NCBI RefSeq assembly: GCF_001436395.1
Contig: NZ_AZGJ01000006.1
Span: forward strand, 1-62,893
From: Secundilactobacillus malefermentans DSM 5705 = KCTC 3548
GTDB taxonomy: Bacteria > Bacillota > Bacilli > Lactobacillales > Lactobacillaceae
DNA: 62,893 bases
Reading direction: 5' to 3'
Every line of letters starts with the position of its first letter. Position 1 is the stretch's first letter. Below are positions 1 to 9,333 of this stretch, piece by piece. The position numbers and the translations under genes are program-made. A model generated the notes under the pieces. It searched no databases. It was not told the origin of the DNA and worked only from the letters and a program-made list of their open reading frames with translations.

Positions 1-18
1 ACTAATGTTAGTCAGTTT

Positions 19-51
19 TTGAGTCAAATTTTAAATTTGATATGATATAAT
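19..51 (+). promoter_or_regulatory. Probable truB-ribF promoter with internal palindrome
   Basis: An extended -10 (TGA followed by TATAAT, 46-51) precedes truB by about 40 bases. A TTGAGT (19-24) could serve as -35, best spaced (16 bases) to an overlapping TATGAT at 41-46. A perfect AT-rich palindrome, TCAAATTTTAAATTTGA (24-40), fills the spacer. It could be an operator or just AT-rich sequence. Confidence 0.5.
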
Positions 52-90
52 TAAACGATTATCGTATCTACTAATTAAGGAATGAAATCT

Positions 91-1002
91 ATGAACGGAA
101 TAATCCCACTTTATAAAGAACGTGGCATGACAAGTCATGACTGTGTCAATCAATTAAGAAGAATTCTACACACCAAAAAAATTGGGCATTCAGGCACACT
201 TGATCCAAATGTAGATGGCGTTTTACCAATTTGTGTGGGTAGTGCGACAAAAGTGGTCGACTACTTGATGACCTTTGGAAAAACATACAGAGGCACGATT
301 ACCTTGGGATTTTCGACGACAACGGAAGACCTAGATGGAGATGTTGTTGAAGAAAGAAAATTACCGGAGCCGTTTAATGATGATCAATTAGCATCTGCTA
401 TGGCGATGCTGACTGGCGAAATTATTCAAATTCCGCCGATGTATTCTGCGGTAAAAGTTGATGGTAGAAAACTTTATCAATATGCACGTGCTGGCAAAGA
501 GGTTAAGCGACCAGAACGAAAAATTATGATTTATGCCTTTACGCAATTAGGAACGACTAAGTTTGATAAGGAAACTGGGCATCAAGAAGTTCATTTTGAG
601 GTGCGATGTTCAAAAGGAACCTACATTAGAACCTTGGCAGTTGATCTAGGCAAACAACTTGGAGTTCCAGCAGTTATGTCGGATTTAAGCAGAATTTCAA
701 GTGGTGGTTTTGACGTTAAAGAAACGGTAACCCTAGATGAAATAAAGGATGCGGTTGACGAAGAGAACACCGACTATTCATGGCTGTATCCGATTAAGCG
801 CGCACTTGCTAAATATCCCGAAGTGCCACTAACTGATGAGCTCTGGGACGCTGTTAAGCATGGTGTCTGGCTGTATTCTGAAGAAATAGACACGACGGAA
901 CCAGTTGTTGCTTTGAGCTTTAATGGGGAAATAAAATGTTTGTATCAATTGATGGAAAATAAAACACAATATAAGCCACTTAAAATGTTTAGTACACAAT
1001 AA
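91..1002 (+). CDS. truB: tRNA pseudouridine(55) synthase TruB
   Basis: Converts U55 in the T-loop of tRNAs to pseudouridine in the cytoplasm. The family motif GHSGTLDPNVDG (residues 32-43) carries the probable catalytic Asp38. The KVDGRKLYQYAR stretch and a later CSKGTYIRTLA block are also typical of TruB, as is the length of 303 residues. I prefer ATG 91 over ATG 82: the AAGG at 77-80 overlaps the upstream ATG but is well spaced for the second one, and the product then begins MNGIIPLYKERG as in relatives. It is followed after 29 bases by ribF, probably in one transcript. Confidence 0.95.
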   Translation: MNGIIPLYKERGMTSHDCVNQLRRILHTKKIGHSGTLDPNVDGVLPICVGSATKVVDYLMTFGKTYRGTITLGFSTTTEDLDGDVVEERKLPEPFNDDQLASAMAMLTGEIIQIPPMYSAVKVDGRKLYQYARAGKEVKRPERKIMIYAFTQLGTTKFDKETGHQEVHFEVRCSKGTYIRTLAVDLGKQLGVPAVMSDLSRISSGGFDVKETVTLDEIKDAVDEENTDYSWLYPIKRALAKYPEVPLTDELWDAVKHGVWLYSEEIDTTEPVVALSFNGEIKCLYQLMENKTQYKPLKMFSTQ

Positions 1003-1031
1003 ACAATATTACTTGGTAGGAGGCAGTTGAC

Positions 1032-1973
1032 TTGAAAGTCATTAACATTCATCACCCGCTAAATTTAAATTTAATTGATGAAGGTCCAGTTGTTTTGGCA
1101 ATGGGCTTTTTTGATGGGGTCCATAAAGGACATCAGGAAGTTATTAAAGCTGCTAAGAAAGAAGCAGATAAATTAGGCGTCAAATTGGCGGTTTTAACCT
1201 ACGACCATCATCCAGAGGTTGTTTACAGACGACTAATGCCTGAGGACACAAAATATATTACGCCTCAAGAACGGCGACTCGCTTTGCTAGAAGAATTTGG
1301 CGTCAATTTAGTCTATTTGGTTAACTTTACTGGAAGTTTCTCAGCACTTTCACCTCAACAGTTTGTGGATCAGTATATTTGTGCCTTGCATCCGACGACT
1401 GTCGTTGCTGGATTTGATCATACTTATGGTGCAAAGGATTCCGATGCAGACATGGCTCACTTGGCTGAATATGCTCAGAACCGATTTAAGGTCATCACGG
1501 TTGGTGAAAGAGAACAAACTGGGGACAAGGTCAGTTCAAGCCGAATCAGGGATGCTTTAGATGAAGGTGACTTAGCCAAAGTAAATCTTCTACTAGGCTA
1601 TACGTTCCAGACAAAGGGCGTTGTCGTTCACGGATTTGCTAGGGGGAGAACGATTGGATTTCCGACAATCAATATCAATCACCCCGAGGATCAGTGGCTT
1701 CCTGGAATTGGTATTTATACAACGAGGGTTAAGGTTGGGGACAAATGGGTTAATGGAATGGCGTCAATTGGTAGAAATGTGACCTTTGGAGAAGGCCGTC
1801 CAGTGACCGTCGAAATTTACCTACTAGATTTCACAGGTAACCTATACGGTGAAAACGTGGCAATTGAATGGTTCACGAGGCTCAGAGGAGAAGTTAAGTT
1901 TTCTGGTGCAGATGCACTTGTCACTCAACTTAATGCAGATGAAGAAAAAACACGGGAATTTTTTAAAAATTAG
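1032..1973 (+). CDS. ribF: Bifunctional riboflavin kinase / FAD synthetase RibF
   Basis: Makes FMN and then FAD from riboflavin and ATP. The N-terminal nucleotidyltransferase domain shows GFFDGVHKGHQ (about residues 25-35) and SSSRIRDAL. The C-terminal flavokinase domain shows GRTIGFPTINI and the later VEIYLLDF. The length of 313 residues is normal for the family. It starts with TTG behind an AGGAGG at 1019-1024. It supplies the FMN that the riboswitch at 53.4 kb would sense. Its stop codon lies inside a CIRCE-like element that begins the hrcA control region. Confidence 0.95.
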   Translation: MKVINIHHPLNLNLIDEGPVVLAMGFFDGVHKGHQEVIKAAKKEADKLGVKLAVLTYDHHPEVVYRRLMPEDTKYITPQERRLALLEEFGVNLVYLVNFTGSFSALSPQQFVDQYICALHPTTVVAGFDHTYGAKDSDADMAHLAEYAQNRFKVITVGEREQTGDKVSSSRIRDALDEGDLAKVNLLLGYTFQTKGVVVHGFARGRTIGFPTININHPEDQWLPGIGIYTTRVKVGDKWVNGMASIGRNVTFGEGRPVTVEIYLLDFTGNLYGENVAIEWFTRLRGEVKFSGADALVTQLNADEEKTREFFKN

Positions 1974-1996
1974 CACTCAATAATAGAGATTGCCAA
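1970..1996 (+). promoter_or_regulatory. Upstream CIRCE-like HrcA operator
   Basis: TTAGCACTC, nine bases, then GATTGCCAA. The left arm is a perfect CIRCE half and the right arm matches GAGTGCTAA at 7 of 9. It overlaps the ribF stop codon and lies upstream of the hrcA -35 (2014-2019). HrcA binding here is inferred. Confidence 0.6.
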
Positions 1997-2013
1997 AAAA
2001 GTCATGTATATTC

Positions 2014-2042
2014 TTGACTTTCTATTTCGCGTTTGCTACATT
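2014..2042 (+). promoter_or_regulatory. hrcA operon promoter
   Basis: TTGACT (2014-2019), a 17-base spacer and TACATT (2037-2042). Transcription would start near 2049, just before the second CIRCE, placing that operator at the very 5' end of the heat-shock mRNA. Confidence 0.7.
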
Positions 2043-2053
2043 GTATATGTGTC

Positions 2054-2080
2054 TTAGCACTTATGTTAATCGAGTGCTAA
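2054..2080 (+). promoter_or_regulatory. CIRCE operator of the hrcA-grpE-dnaK-dnaJ operon
   Basis: TTAGCACTT, nine bases, GAGTGCTAA: a near-perfect inverted repeat of the class I heat-shock operator bound by HrcA. It sits between the promoter and the hrcA ribosome binding site. Confidence 0.93.
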
Positions 2081-2093
2081 AAGAGGTGATATC

Positions 2094-3134
2094 ATGTTAA
2101 CGGATAGACAAGAAATGATTTTGAGGGCGATTGTTAGAGATTATACCAACAACGGTGTTCCAGTTGGATCGAAAGCACTGGTTGAACAATTACCAGTACA
2201 CGTCAGTTCAGCAACAATTCGAAATGAAATGGCAGTTTTAGAATCAGTCGATTTAATTCGAAAAACGCATTCATCGTCTGGAAGAATTCCTTCGATGAGA
2301 GGCTATCGATATTATGTCGACCATTTGGTTAGACCAGACGTTGTAAAAGATAACGATGTTGATTTGATTAAAACGTCGCTGGGTGGTGACTTTCAGAAGA
2401 TTGATGAAATTGTGGCACAATCGGCGACAATTTTATCTGATCTTACATCTTACACAACGTTTACGTTAAAACCAGAGTTAAAGAATAGTCGACTTAGCGG
2501 TTTTCGATTAGTACCATTAGGGAATCGACAGGTCATGGCAATTCTAGTGACTGACAATGGGGATGTTGAGAACCAGACGTTCAGTGTGACTCATAATGTA
2601 ACAAGTGAGCAACTTGAAGCGGTCGTTAGAATTATTAATGATCAACTGGTTGGGCTTCCTTTGGAAGATGTGGTTGAAAAGTTAAAGCTTCAGATTCCAG
2701 CGGAGGTAACCCGTTATATGCAAAAACCAGAGGGATTTCTTAGAATCTTTGGGGATGTTTTAACTCGTGCTTCTCAGGAACGCTTTTATGTTGGTGGTCG
2801 AATGAATGTGCTCGATTTTTCTGAGCAGACTGACATCGACACTTTAAGATCAATCTATTCATTAATGGATCATACAGATGATATTGCTGAAGTTTTGGGT
2901 GAGCCGTCTAACCAAATTCAAGTTAAAATTGGCGATGAAATTTCCAATAGCGACTTGCTTAAAAACTACAGTTTAATCACGGCAACGTATGATGTTGATG
3001 CACATGGTAAAGGAATCATCGCACTATTGGGGCCAACTAGAATGCCTTATTCAAAAATGATTGGTCTAATAGGTGCATTTAGAAACGAGTTAGCAAGCAA
3101 ATTAATTGAATATTATCGTCATTTTGACGAATAA
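2094..3134 (+). CDS. hrcA: Heat-inducible transcription repressor HrcA
   Basis: Represses class I heat-shock genes by binding CIRCE and is kept active by GroEL/GroES. The N-terminal winged helix (about residues 1-75) includes the recognition region around SSATIRNEMAVLE. A GAF-like dimerisation core follows. The length of 346 residues is usual. The ATG is preceded by an AGAGGTGAT ribosome binding site. It is the first gene of the hrcA-grpE-dnaK-dnaJ operon and lies directly behind two CIRCE copies, so autoregulation is expected. Confidence 0.96.
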   Translation: MLTDRQEMILRAIVRDYTNNGVPVGSKALVEQLPVHVSSATIRNEMAVLESVDLIRKTHSSSGRIPSMRGYRYYVDHLVRPDVVKDNDVDLIKTSLGGDFQKIDEIVAQSATILSDLTSYTTFTLKPELKNSRLSGFRLVPLGNRQVMAILVTDNGDVENQTFSVTHNVTSEQLEAVVRIINDQLVGLPLEDVVEKLKLQIPAEVTRYMQKPEGFLRIFGDVLTRASQERFYVGGRMNVLDFSEQTDIDTLRSIYSLMDHTDDIAEVLGEPSNQIQVKIGDEISNSDLLKNYSLITATYDVDAHGKGIIALLGPTRMPYSKMIGLIGAFRNELASKLIEYYRHFDE

Positions 3135-3148
3135 GAGGAGGTTATTGT

Positions 3149-3733
3149 GTGGCTGCAGAAGATAAAAAATCTGAAGAAGAGTTAAAAGACCAAGAAGTAC
3201 CAAAAGATGAAATAACGGATACTTCTGGTGAAAAAGAAGCAACGACTGTAGATGACCAAAATACGGTTGAAGAAAAAGAAGAATCAAAGATTACAGAGTT
3301 AGAAGATAAGGTTTCTGGTCTTGAGGACCGATATCTTCGAGCTGAAGCAGAAATTAAAAATATCCAAGCGCGTAATGCAAAAGAACGTGCTGCCTTACTC
3401 AAATATGATGGACAGCAGCTTGCTCATGATCTGTTACCAGTTGTTGATAACATTGAGCGTGCCTTGGATAGTAAGGTGGATGATGACCAAAATCAGGCCC
3501 TTAAAAAGGGAATTGAACTTGTTCTTCAACACTTAAATGAGGCATTAACTAAGAATGGGATTGAAGAGATTGAGGCAACTGGCGTTAAGTTCGATCCTCA
3601 ATTACATCAAGCTGTTCAGACAGTTCCGGCTACGGACGAAGTTCCCGCAGACCACGTTGCACAGGTTTTACAAAAGGGCTATAAATTGAAGGACCGAGTA
3701 TTGAGACCAGCAATGGTTGCTGTGGCACAATAA
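3149..3733 (+). CDS. grpE: Nucleotide exchange factor GrpE
   Basis: Exchanges ADP for ATP on DnaK and acts as a cytoplasmic dimer. The first 45 or so residues are a charged, Glu/Lys-rich tail. A long coiled coil follows (ITELEDKVSGLEDRYLRAEAEIKN), then the beta domain with the GVKFDPQLHQAV family signature near residue 150. It has 194 residues and starts with GTG seven bases after AGGAGG (3136-3141). It lies 14 bases behind hrcA and 30 bases ahead of dnaK, in the same operon. Confidence 0.95.
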   Translation: MAAEDKKSEEELKDQEVPKDEITDTSGEKEATTVDDQNTVEEKEESKITELEDKVSGLEDRYLRAEAEIKNIQARNAKERAALLKYDGQQLAHDLLPVVDNIERALDSKVDDDQNQALKKGIELVLQHLNEALTKNGIEEIEATGVKFDPQLHQAVQTVPATDEVPADHVAQVLQKGYKLKDRVLRPAMVAVAQ

Positions 3734-3763
3734 ATAAAAAATTATGAAGAGGGTAAATGAACA

Positions 3764-5620
3764 ATGGCAAGTAATAAAATTATTGGAATTGATTTAGGAA
3801 CAACTAACTCAGCAGTTGCTGTTTTGGAAGGAAACGAACCAAAAATTATCACAAATCCTGAAGGCGCTCGTACAACGCCATCAGTTGTTGCATTTAAAGA
3901 CGGCGAACCACAAGTTGGTGAAGTTGCTAAACGACAGGCTATCACTAATCCTAATACCATCGTTTCAATCAAGAGCCACATGGGTGATGGAAACTACACT
4001 GTTGATGTTGATGGCAAGAAATACACACCACAACAAATTTCAGCAATTATTCTTCAACATTTGAAGAGCTACGCTGAAGAATACCTTGGTGACACGGTTT
4101 CTCAAGCTGTTATTACAGTTCCAGCTTATTTTGACGATGCCCAACGTCAAGCAACTAAAGATGCTGGTAAGATTGCCGGATTAGACGTTAAACGAATTAT
4201 TAACGAACCTACCGCTGCATCTCTTGCATACGGTTTGGACAAGCAAGATACCGATGAAAAAATCTTAGTTTATGACTTGGGTGGCGGTACTTTTGATGTT
4301 TCCGTTCTTGATTTAGGTGACGGTGTGTTTGAAGTTCTCTCAACTAATGGAGATACTCATCTTGGTGGAGACGACTTTGACCAAAAGGTAATGGATTGGT
4401 TAGTTGCCCAATTTAAACAAGCAAATGGCATCGATTTATCAAAAGATAAGATGGCAATGCAACGTTTAAAGGAAGCTGCAGAAAAGGCCAAGAAGGATGT
4501 TTCTGGTATGGCACAAACCCAAATCAGTTTGCCTTTCATTTCTGCTGGTGAAAATGGACCTATTCATTTGGAAGAAACATTAACCCAAGCTAAATTTAAC
4601 GAATTGACTTCTGATTTAGTTGAAAAGACCCGTATCCCAGTTGAAAATGCATTGAAGGATGCTGGCATCTCAGCTAGTGACTTAGATGTTGTTATCTTAA
4701 ATGGAGGTTCAACTCGTATTCCAGCTGTCCAAGAATCAGTAAAGAAATGGACTGGTAAAGAACCTAACCATTCAATTAACCCCGATGAAGCGGTCGCTTT
4801 AGGTGCTGCTGTTCAAGGTGGTGTCCTAACTGGTGATGTTAAGGACGTTGTTTTACTTGACGTTACGCCATTATCACTTGGTATTGAAACCATGGGTGGT
4901 GTCTTCACTAAGTTGATTGATCGAAACACGACAATTCCAACTAGCAAGTCACAAGTGTTCTCTACAGCTGCAGATAACCAACCCGCTGTTGATATTCATG
5001 TGTTACAAGGTGAACGTCCAATGGCAGCCGATAACAAGACACTTGGTAATTTTCAATTAGCCGACATTCCAGCAGCACCACGTGGCGTTCCTCAAATCGA
5101 AGTTACCTTTGATATTGATAAAAATGGGATTGTTAACGTATCTGCTAAGGATAAGGGAACTGGTAAGGAACAAAAGATTACCATCAAGAGTGATTCTGGC
5201 TTGTCGGATGAAGAAATCGACAAGATGATGAAAGAAGCTCAAGAAAACGCGGATGCCGATAAGAAACGTAAGGACGAAGTCGACTTAAAGAATGAAGTTG
5301 ATCAACTCCTCTTCACTGTTGATAAGACATTGAAGGAAGTTAAGGGTAAGGTTTCTGACGATGAAATTAAAAAGGCAGAAGCTGCTCGTGACGACTTGAA
5401 GAAGGCACAAGAAGATAATAACTTAGAAGATATGAAGACCAAGAAGGATGATTTGAACAAGATTGTTCAAGACCTTTCAGTTAAGTTATATCAACAAGCT
5501 CAACAACAAGAACAAGCCTCCGATGCAAAAGATACTAAGGATAGCGGATCTGCTGACAAGGGTAACGATGATAATACTGTTGACGGTGACTTCTCTGAAG
5601 TTCATGACGACAACAAGTAA
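3764..5620 (+). CDS. dnaK: Molecular chaperone DnaK (Hsp70)
   Basis: ATP-driven chaperone that binds exposed hydrophobic peptides with DnaJ and GrpE. The nucleotide-binding domain begins with [13 protein letters not shown] and includes [16 protein letters not shown] and [13 protein letters not shown]. The substrate-binding beta domain follows from about residue 370, and a helical lid ends in a Gln- and Asp-rich tail. It has 618 residues, normal for the family. ATG start behind GAGG. The codon choice is more biased than in neighbouring genes, as expected for a highly expressed protein. A terminator follows. Confidence 0.98.
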   Translation: MASNKIIGIDLGTTNSAVAVLEGNEPKIITNPEGARTTPSVVAFKDGEPQVGEVAKRQAITNPNTIVSIKSHMGDGNYTVDVDGKKYTPQQISAIILQHLKSYAEEYLGDTVSQAVITVPAYFDDAQRQATKDAGKIAGLDVKRIINEPTAASLAYGLDKQDTDEKILVYDLGGGTFDVSVLDLGDGVFEVLSTNGDTHLGGDDFDQKVMDWLVAQFKQANGIDLSKDKMAMQRLKEAAEKAKKDVSGMAQTQISLPFISAGENGPIHLEETLTQAKFNELTSDLVEKTRIPVENALKDAGISASDLDVVILNGGSTRIPAVQESVKKWTGKEPNHSINPDEAVALGAAVQGGVLTGDVKDVVLLDVTPLSLGIETMGGVFTKLIDRNTTIPTSKSQVFSTAADNQPAVDIHVLQGERPMAADNKTLGNFQLADIPAAPRGVPQIEVTFDIDKNGIVNVSAKDKGTGKEQKITIKSDSGLSDEEIDKMMKEAQENADADKKRKDEVDLKNEVDQLLFTVDKTLKEVKGKVSDDEIKKAEAARDDLKKAQEDNNLEDMKTKKDDLNKIVQDLSVKLYQQAQQQEQASDAKDTKDSGSADKGNDDNTVDGDFSEVHDDNK

Positions 5621-5638
5621 TTAGATATTATTGTTGTG

Positions 5639-5670
5639 AAAGCCAGAGCTCATTTGGGCTTTGGCTTTTT
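5639..5670 (+). terminator. Terminator after dnaK
   Basis: An 11-bp stem, AAAGCCAGAGC with GCTTTGGCTTT (including a wobble pair), followed by a T-run. It would partly separate dnaJ from the upstream operon. Confidence 0.8.
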
Positions 5671-5750
5671 AATTGGGCGTCATTATGATATGCTAAATTC
5701 ACAAAAACGACCTATTAAACTTGAATTGAATTGATTCTGGGAGGAAAACA

Positions 5751-6911
5751 ATGGCTGAGAAAGATTATTATGAAACACTGGGCATTGACCGTGATGCCAG
5801 TAAAGACGACATAAGAAAGGCCTATCGAAAGTTATCCAAAAAGTACCATCCTGATATAAATAAAGAACCTGGTGCGGAAGAAAAGTTTAAGACGATTACA
5901 GAAGCTTATGAAGTGCTTAGTGACGATCAAAAACGAGCAAACTATGACCAATATGGTTCTGCTGACGGTGCAGCTGGTGGCTTTGGTGGTAACGGTGGCG
6001 GATTTTCAGGTAGCGACTTTGGTGGCTTTGGCGGAGGTGGCGGTTTTGATGACATCTTTAGTCAATTCTTTGGTGGCGGAGGTGGCGGCCGTTCGCAACG
6101 AAACCCCAATGCGCCACAACCGGGTCGCGACTTACAGTACCAAATGACGCTGAAATTTGAAGAAGCTATTTTTGGTAAAGAAACCAAGATTACGTATACC
6201 CGAGAAGCTCAATGTGACACTTGTAATGGGAGTGGCGCAAAACCAGGGACCTCGCCGGTTACCTGTCATAATTGTGGTGGAAGTGGCTATGTTTCAACTG
6301 AAACAAACACACCGCTTGGTAGAATGCGAAGCCAACAGGTTTGTCCAGTTTGCCAAGGAACAGGTAAAGAAATTAAAGAAAAGTGCCCTACCTGTGCAGG
6401 TAGCGGTCATGTAGAACAACGTCATGAAGTTGAAGTTAAGATTCCTGCCGGTGTTGATGATGGCCAACAAATGCGGTTACAAGGACAGGGCGAAGCTGGA
6501 ACTAATAGTGGCCCTTACGGAGACTTATTTATTATTTTCCAGGTTCAGCCAAGTAAAGACTTTAAGCGTGATGGCGCTGATATTTACTTCGATCAAGCCA
6601 TTAGCTTTTCACAAGCCGCTCTTGGGGACAAGGTTCAGGTGAAGACGGTTCATGGAGATGTTGAACTTAAGGTGCCTGCTGGAACACAATCTGGAACAAC
6701 TTTCCGTTTAAAGGGAAAAGGTGCTCCTAAGTTGCGGGGAACCGGAAATGGTGATCAGCGAGTCACTGTCAATATTAAGACGCCAAAGAATCTTTCGAAG
6801 GAACAACGTGATGCATTAAGACAATTGGCAAAGGCCAGTGGCGAAGAAGTTGCCGGGAATGGTAAAGGCAATTTTTTTGACAAAGTAAAAGACGCATTTA
6901 ACGATGACTAA
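5751..6911 (+). CDS. dnaJ: Molecular chaperone DnaJ (Hsp40)
   Basis: Co-chaperone that delivers substrates to DnaK and stimulates its ATPase. The order of parts is complete: J domain (residues 1-70) with the HPD tripeptide in KKYHPDIN; a Gly/Phe-rich linker (about 75-115); a zinc domain with four CxxCxGxG repeats ([32 protein letters not shown]); and C-terminal peptide-binding domains. The length of 386 residues is normal. ATG start behind GGGAGG. It lies 130 bases after dnaK, beyond a terminator, so it may depend on read-through or a weak promoter of its own. Confidence 0.97.
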   Translation: MAEKDYYETLGIDRDASKDDIRKAYRKLSKKYHPDINKEPGAEEKFKTITEAYEVLSDDQKRANYDQYGSADGAAGGFGGNGGGFSGSDFGGFGGGGGFDDIFSQFFGGGGGGRSQRNPNAPQPGRDLQYQMTLKFEEAIFGKETKITYTREAQCDTCNGSGAKPGTSPVTCHNCGGSGYVSTETNTPLGRMRSQQVCPVCQGTGKEIKEKCPTCAGSGHVEQRHEVEVKIPAGVDDGQQMRLQGQGEAGTNSGPYGDLFIIFQVQPSKDFKRDGADIYFDQAISFSQAALGDKVQVKTVHGDVELKVPAGTQSGTTFRLKGKGAPKLRGTGNGDQRVTVNIKTPKNLSKEQRDALRQLAKASGEEVAGNGKGNFFDKVKDAFNDD

Positions 6912-6956
6912 AGGCGGTTGTCGACATTAAGTTGTCGGCAACGCCTTTTTATTTTT
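6910..6956 (+). terminator. Terminator after dnaJ
   Basis: A hairpin pairing AAGGCGGTTGTCGAC with GTCGGCAACGCCTT, followed by TTTTTATTTTT. It begins at the dnaJ stop codon. Confidence 0.85.
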
Positions 6957-6971
6957 GTCCAGCTTCAATCG

Positions 6972-7000
6972 TTGTTAAATATGGCATACGTTGTTATAAT
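6972..7000 (+). promoter_or_regulatory. lepA promoter
   Basis: TTGTTA (6972-6977), a 17-base spacer and a perfect TATAAT (6995-7000) with an extended TGT just upstream. It lies between the dnaJ terminator and lepA. Confidence 0.75.
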
Positions 7001-7043
7001 TGATTAGATATGAAACAGAGCGAGAGAAAGTAGGAATCAAATA

Positions 7044-8873
7044 ATGGATCTTAAACAAATGGCGGAACATCAAAAATTAATCCGTAATTTTTCCATTGTT
7101 GCGCATATTGATCATGGTAAATCGACATTGGCAGACCGAATTTTGGAAATGACGGATACTGTCGCTAAGCGAGATATGAAAGATCAATTGTTAGATAATA
7201 TGGATCTAGAGCGAGAACGCGGGATTACGATTAAATTGAATGCCGTGGAATTACAGTATCATGCGAAAGATGGCCACACTTACGAATTTCATTTAATTGA
7301 CACACCGGGTCATGTGGACTTTTCGTATGAGGTTTCAAGAAGTTTAGCAGCATGTGAGGGTGCAATCTTGGTGGTTGATGCTGCACAGGGTGTTGAAGCA
7401 CAGACCCTTGCGAACGTTTATTTAGCATTGGATGACAATCTTGAAATTATTCCAATCATTAACAAAATTGATTTACCTTCTGCAGAACCAGAAAAGGTTC
7501 GAAAAGAAATTGAAGATGTTATTGGGATCGATGCTGAAGATGCCGTTTTAACAAGTGCCAAAAATGGTATTGGGATTGAAGAAATGTTGGAGCAAATTGT
7601 TCAAAAAGTACCAGCACCAACTGGCGATTTGAATGCACCACTCCAGGCGTTAATTTTTGATTCTGTTTATGATGAATATCGGGGCGTTGTCTTGAGCGTG
7701 CGTGTTTTTGAAGGCACCGTTCAGCCCGGCGACCGGATTACTTTAATGAACTCTAATACAACTTATGAAGTAACCGAGGTTGGGGTTAACTCACCTAAGC
7801 CAATTAAGCGTGATTATTTGATGGCAGGGGATGTTGGCTACTTGACCGCTAGTATTAAGGACATAACGGATACACGGGTTGGAGACACCGTGACGAACGC
7901 AAAAGATCCAGCCGACAAAGCACTCCCAGGTTATCGAGAGATGGCTCCTATGGTTTACGCTGGTTTATATCCTTCTGATAATGCAAAATTTAACGATTTA
8001 CGAGAGGCACTAGAAAAACTAAAGTTAAACGATGCAGCACTTGAATATGAACCAGAATCATCACAGGCTTTGGGATTTGGTTTCCGATGTGGCTTTTTGG
8101 GAATGTTACACATGGATGTTGTCCAAGAACGATTGGAGCGAGAATTCAACCTAGATTTAATTACAACAGCACCATCCGTTACCTATCGGGTTAATCAAAC
8201 AGATGATACCGTTCTTATGGTTGAAAACCCCTCTGAAATGCCAGAGGTTTCTGCAATTAAGACAATCGAAGAGCCCTATGTAAAAGCTTCTATCATGGTT
8301 CCAAATGAATATGTCGGGGCCGTCATGGAACTTTGTCAGCATAAACGGGGACAGTTCCAAACAATGGACTACCTGGATGATTATCGCGTAAATGTGATTT
8401 ATAAAATGCCGTTATCCGAGATTATTTATGATTTCTTTGATAAACTTAAGTCAAGTACGAGAGGGTACGCTTCGCTAGATTATGAAATAGCGGACTACGA
8501 GCCAAGTGATCTTGTTAAAATCGATATTTTACTAAATAGTGATAAAGTGGATGCCCTTAGTTTCATTTCGCATAGAGAATTTGCGGAGAAACGTGGTCGA
8601 GAGATTGCCAGCAAGCTTAAGAAAATTATTCCAAGGCAAAACTTTGAAATTCCGGTACAGGCTGCAATTGGGGCAAAAATTATTGCTCGAACAACAATTA
8701 AGGCCTATCGGAAGGATGTTACCTCAAAGATTCATACTGGTGATCCGGATCGACGTGCTAAGTTGCTTGAAAAGCAAAAGCGTGGGAAGAAGCGAATGAA
8801 ATCTGTCGGTACGGTGGATATCCCGCAGGAAGCCTTTATGGCGGTACTCCAAACTGACGAGGAAGACGAATAA
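7044..8873 (+). CDS. lepA: Elongation factor 4 (LepA) back-translocase GTPase
   Basis: Ribosome-bound GTPase related to EF-G that helps stalled or mis-translocated ribosomes and affects initiation and ribosome assembly. It shows the G1 box AHIDHGKST, the G3 box [12 protein letters not shown] and the G4 box NKIDLP. The C-terminal domain typical of LepA, with [17 protein letters not shown], is present. It has 609 residues, usual for the family. It is a single gene with its own promoter and follows dnaJ as in other lactobacilli. Confidence 0.97.
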   Translation: MDLKQMAEHQKLIRNFSIVAHIDHGKSTLADRILEMTDTVAKRDMKDQLLDNMDLERERGITIKLNAVELQYHAKDGHTYEFHLIDTPGHVDFSYEVSRSLAACEGAILVVDAAQGVEAQTLANVYLALDDNLEIIPIINKIDLPSAEPEKVRKEIEDVIGIDAEDAVLTSAKNGIGIEEMLEQIVQKVPAPTGDLNAPLQALIFDSVYDEYRGVVLSVRVFEGTVQPGDRITLMNSNTTYEVTEVGVNSPKPIKRDYLMAGDVGYLTASIKDITDTRVGDTVTNAKDPADKALPGYREMAPMVYAGLYPSDNAKFNDLREALEKLKLNDAALEYEPESSQALGFGFRCGFLGMLHMDVVQERLEREFNLDLITTAPSVTYRVNQTDDTVLMVENPSEMPEVSAIKTIEEPYVKASIMVPNEYVGAVMELCQHKRGQFQTMDYLDDYRVNVIYKMPLSEIIYDFFDKLKSSTRGYASLDYEIADYEPSDLVKIDILLNSDKVDALSFISHREFAEKRGREIASKLKKIIPRQNFEIPVQAAIGAKIIARTTIKAYRKDVTSKIHTGDPDRRAKLLEKQKRGKKRMKSVGTVDIPQEAFMAVLQTDEEDE

Positions 8874-8880
8874 TTAGTAG

Positions 8881-8909
8881 TTGACTTTATGGACAGAATT
8901 CATTAGAAT
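8881..8909 (+). promoter_or_regulatory. Promoter for the 95-residue hypothetical gene
   Basis: TTGACT (8881-8886), a 17-base spacer and TAGAAT (8904-8909), each 5 of 6 to consensus. The leader would be about 68 bases. Confidence 0.7.
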
Positions 8910-8983
8910 TATTTATTTGTATAGTATTTACGTGATTCTGAGTAATTAGACGAAATGACAACATCAATTAGGAGGTGTTTTCC

Positions 8984-9271
8984 ATGCTGAACCGAACAAA
9001 AGAGTATTTACAGGATCAGGGCTTTAACTATCAAAAATCATACATTCGACCATTGATGGCACCTGAAAGTGTTTATGTGTTGAAGTTTGGCAAGGATGCA
9101 TTTAATAATCGCGTGATTGTCAGATATTCGCATACATGGATAGGTCGCCAACGTATTAATGAAATTGACCTACGATTACACAAACAAAAACATCCTCGAG
9201 TATTTAAAAACGAGAATGATTTACTTGAGTATTTAGAGCCACATTTGGAAAACCGAGAAGATAACAACTAA
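8984..9271 (+). CDS. Hypothetical small protein (95 aa)
   Basis: I do not recognise this protein. It is basic and soluble, without a signal peptide or membrane segment, and rich in Arg, Lys, Tyr and His. Its middle part (YSHTWIGRQRINEIDLRLHK) looks like paired beta strands, and the acidic C-terminus reads LEYLEPHLENRED. I choose ATG 8984 because GGAGG at 8971-8975 is ideally spaced for it; a GTG at 8975 overlaps that site. It has its own good promoter and terminator, so it is a monocistronic gene between lepA and prmA. That arrangement argues that it is expressed, but no function can be assigned. Confidence 0.75.
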   Translation: MLNRTKEYLQDQGFNYQKSYIRPLMAPESVYVLKFGKDAFNNRVIVRYSHTWIGRQRINEIDLRLHKQKHPRVFKNENDLLEYLEPHLENREDNN

Positions 9272-9272
9272 G

Positions 9273-9306
9273 AAGCGTATCCTTAAAGCGGATGCGCTTT
9301 TATTAT
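9273..9306 (+). terminator. Terminator before prmA
   Basis: A 10-bp stem AAGCGTATCC / GGATGCGCTT with a 7-base loop, then TTTATTAT. It begins at the stop codon of the small gene. Confidence 0.8.
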
Positions 9307-9333
9307 AAAATTTTTTGAGTGGAGGATTTATTG

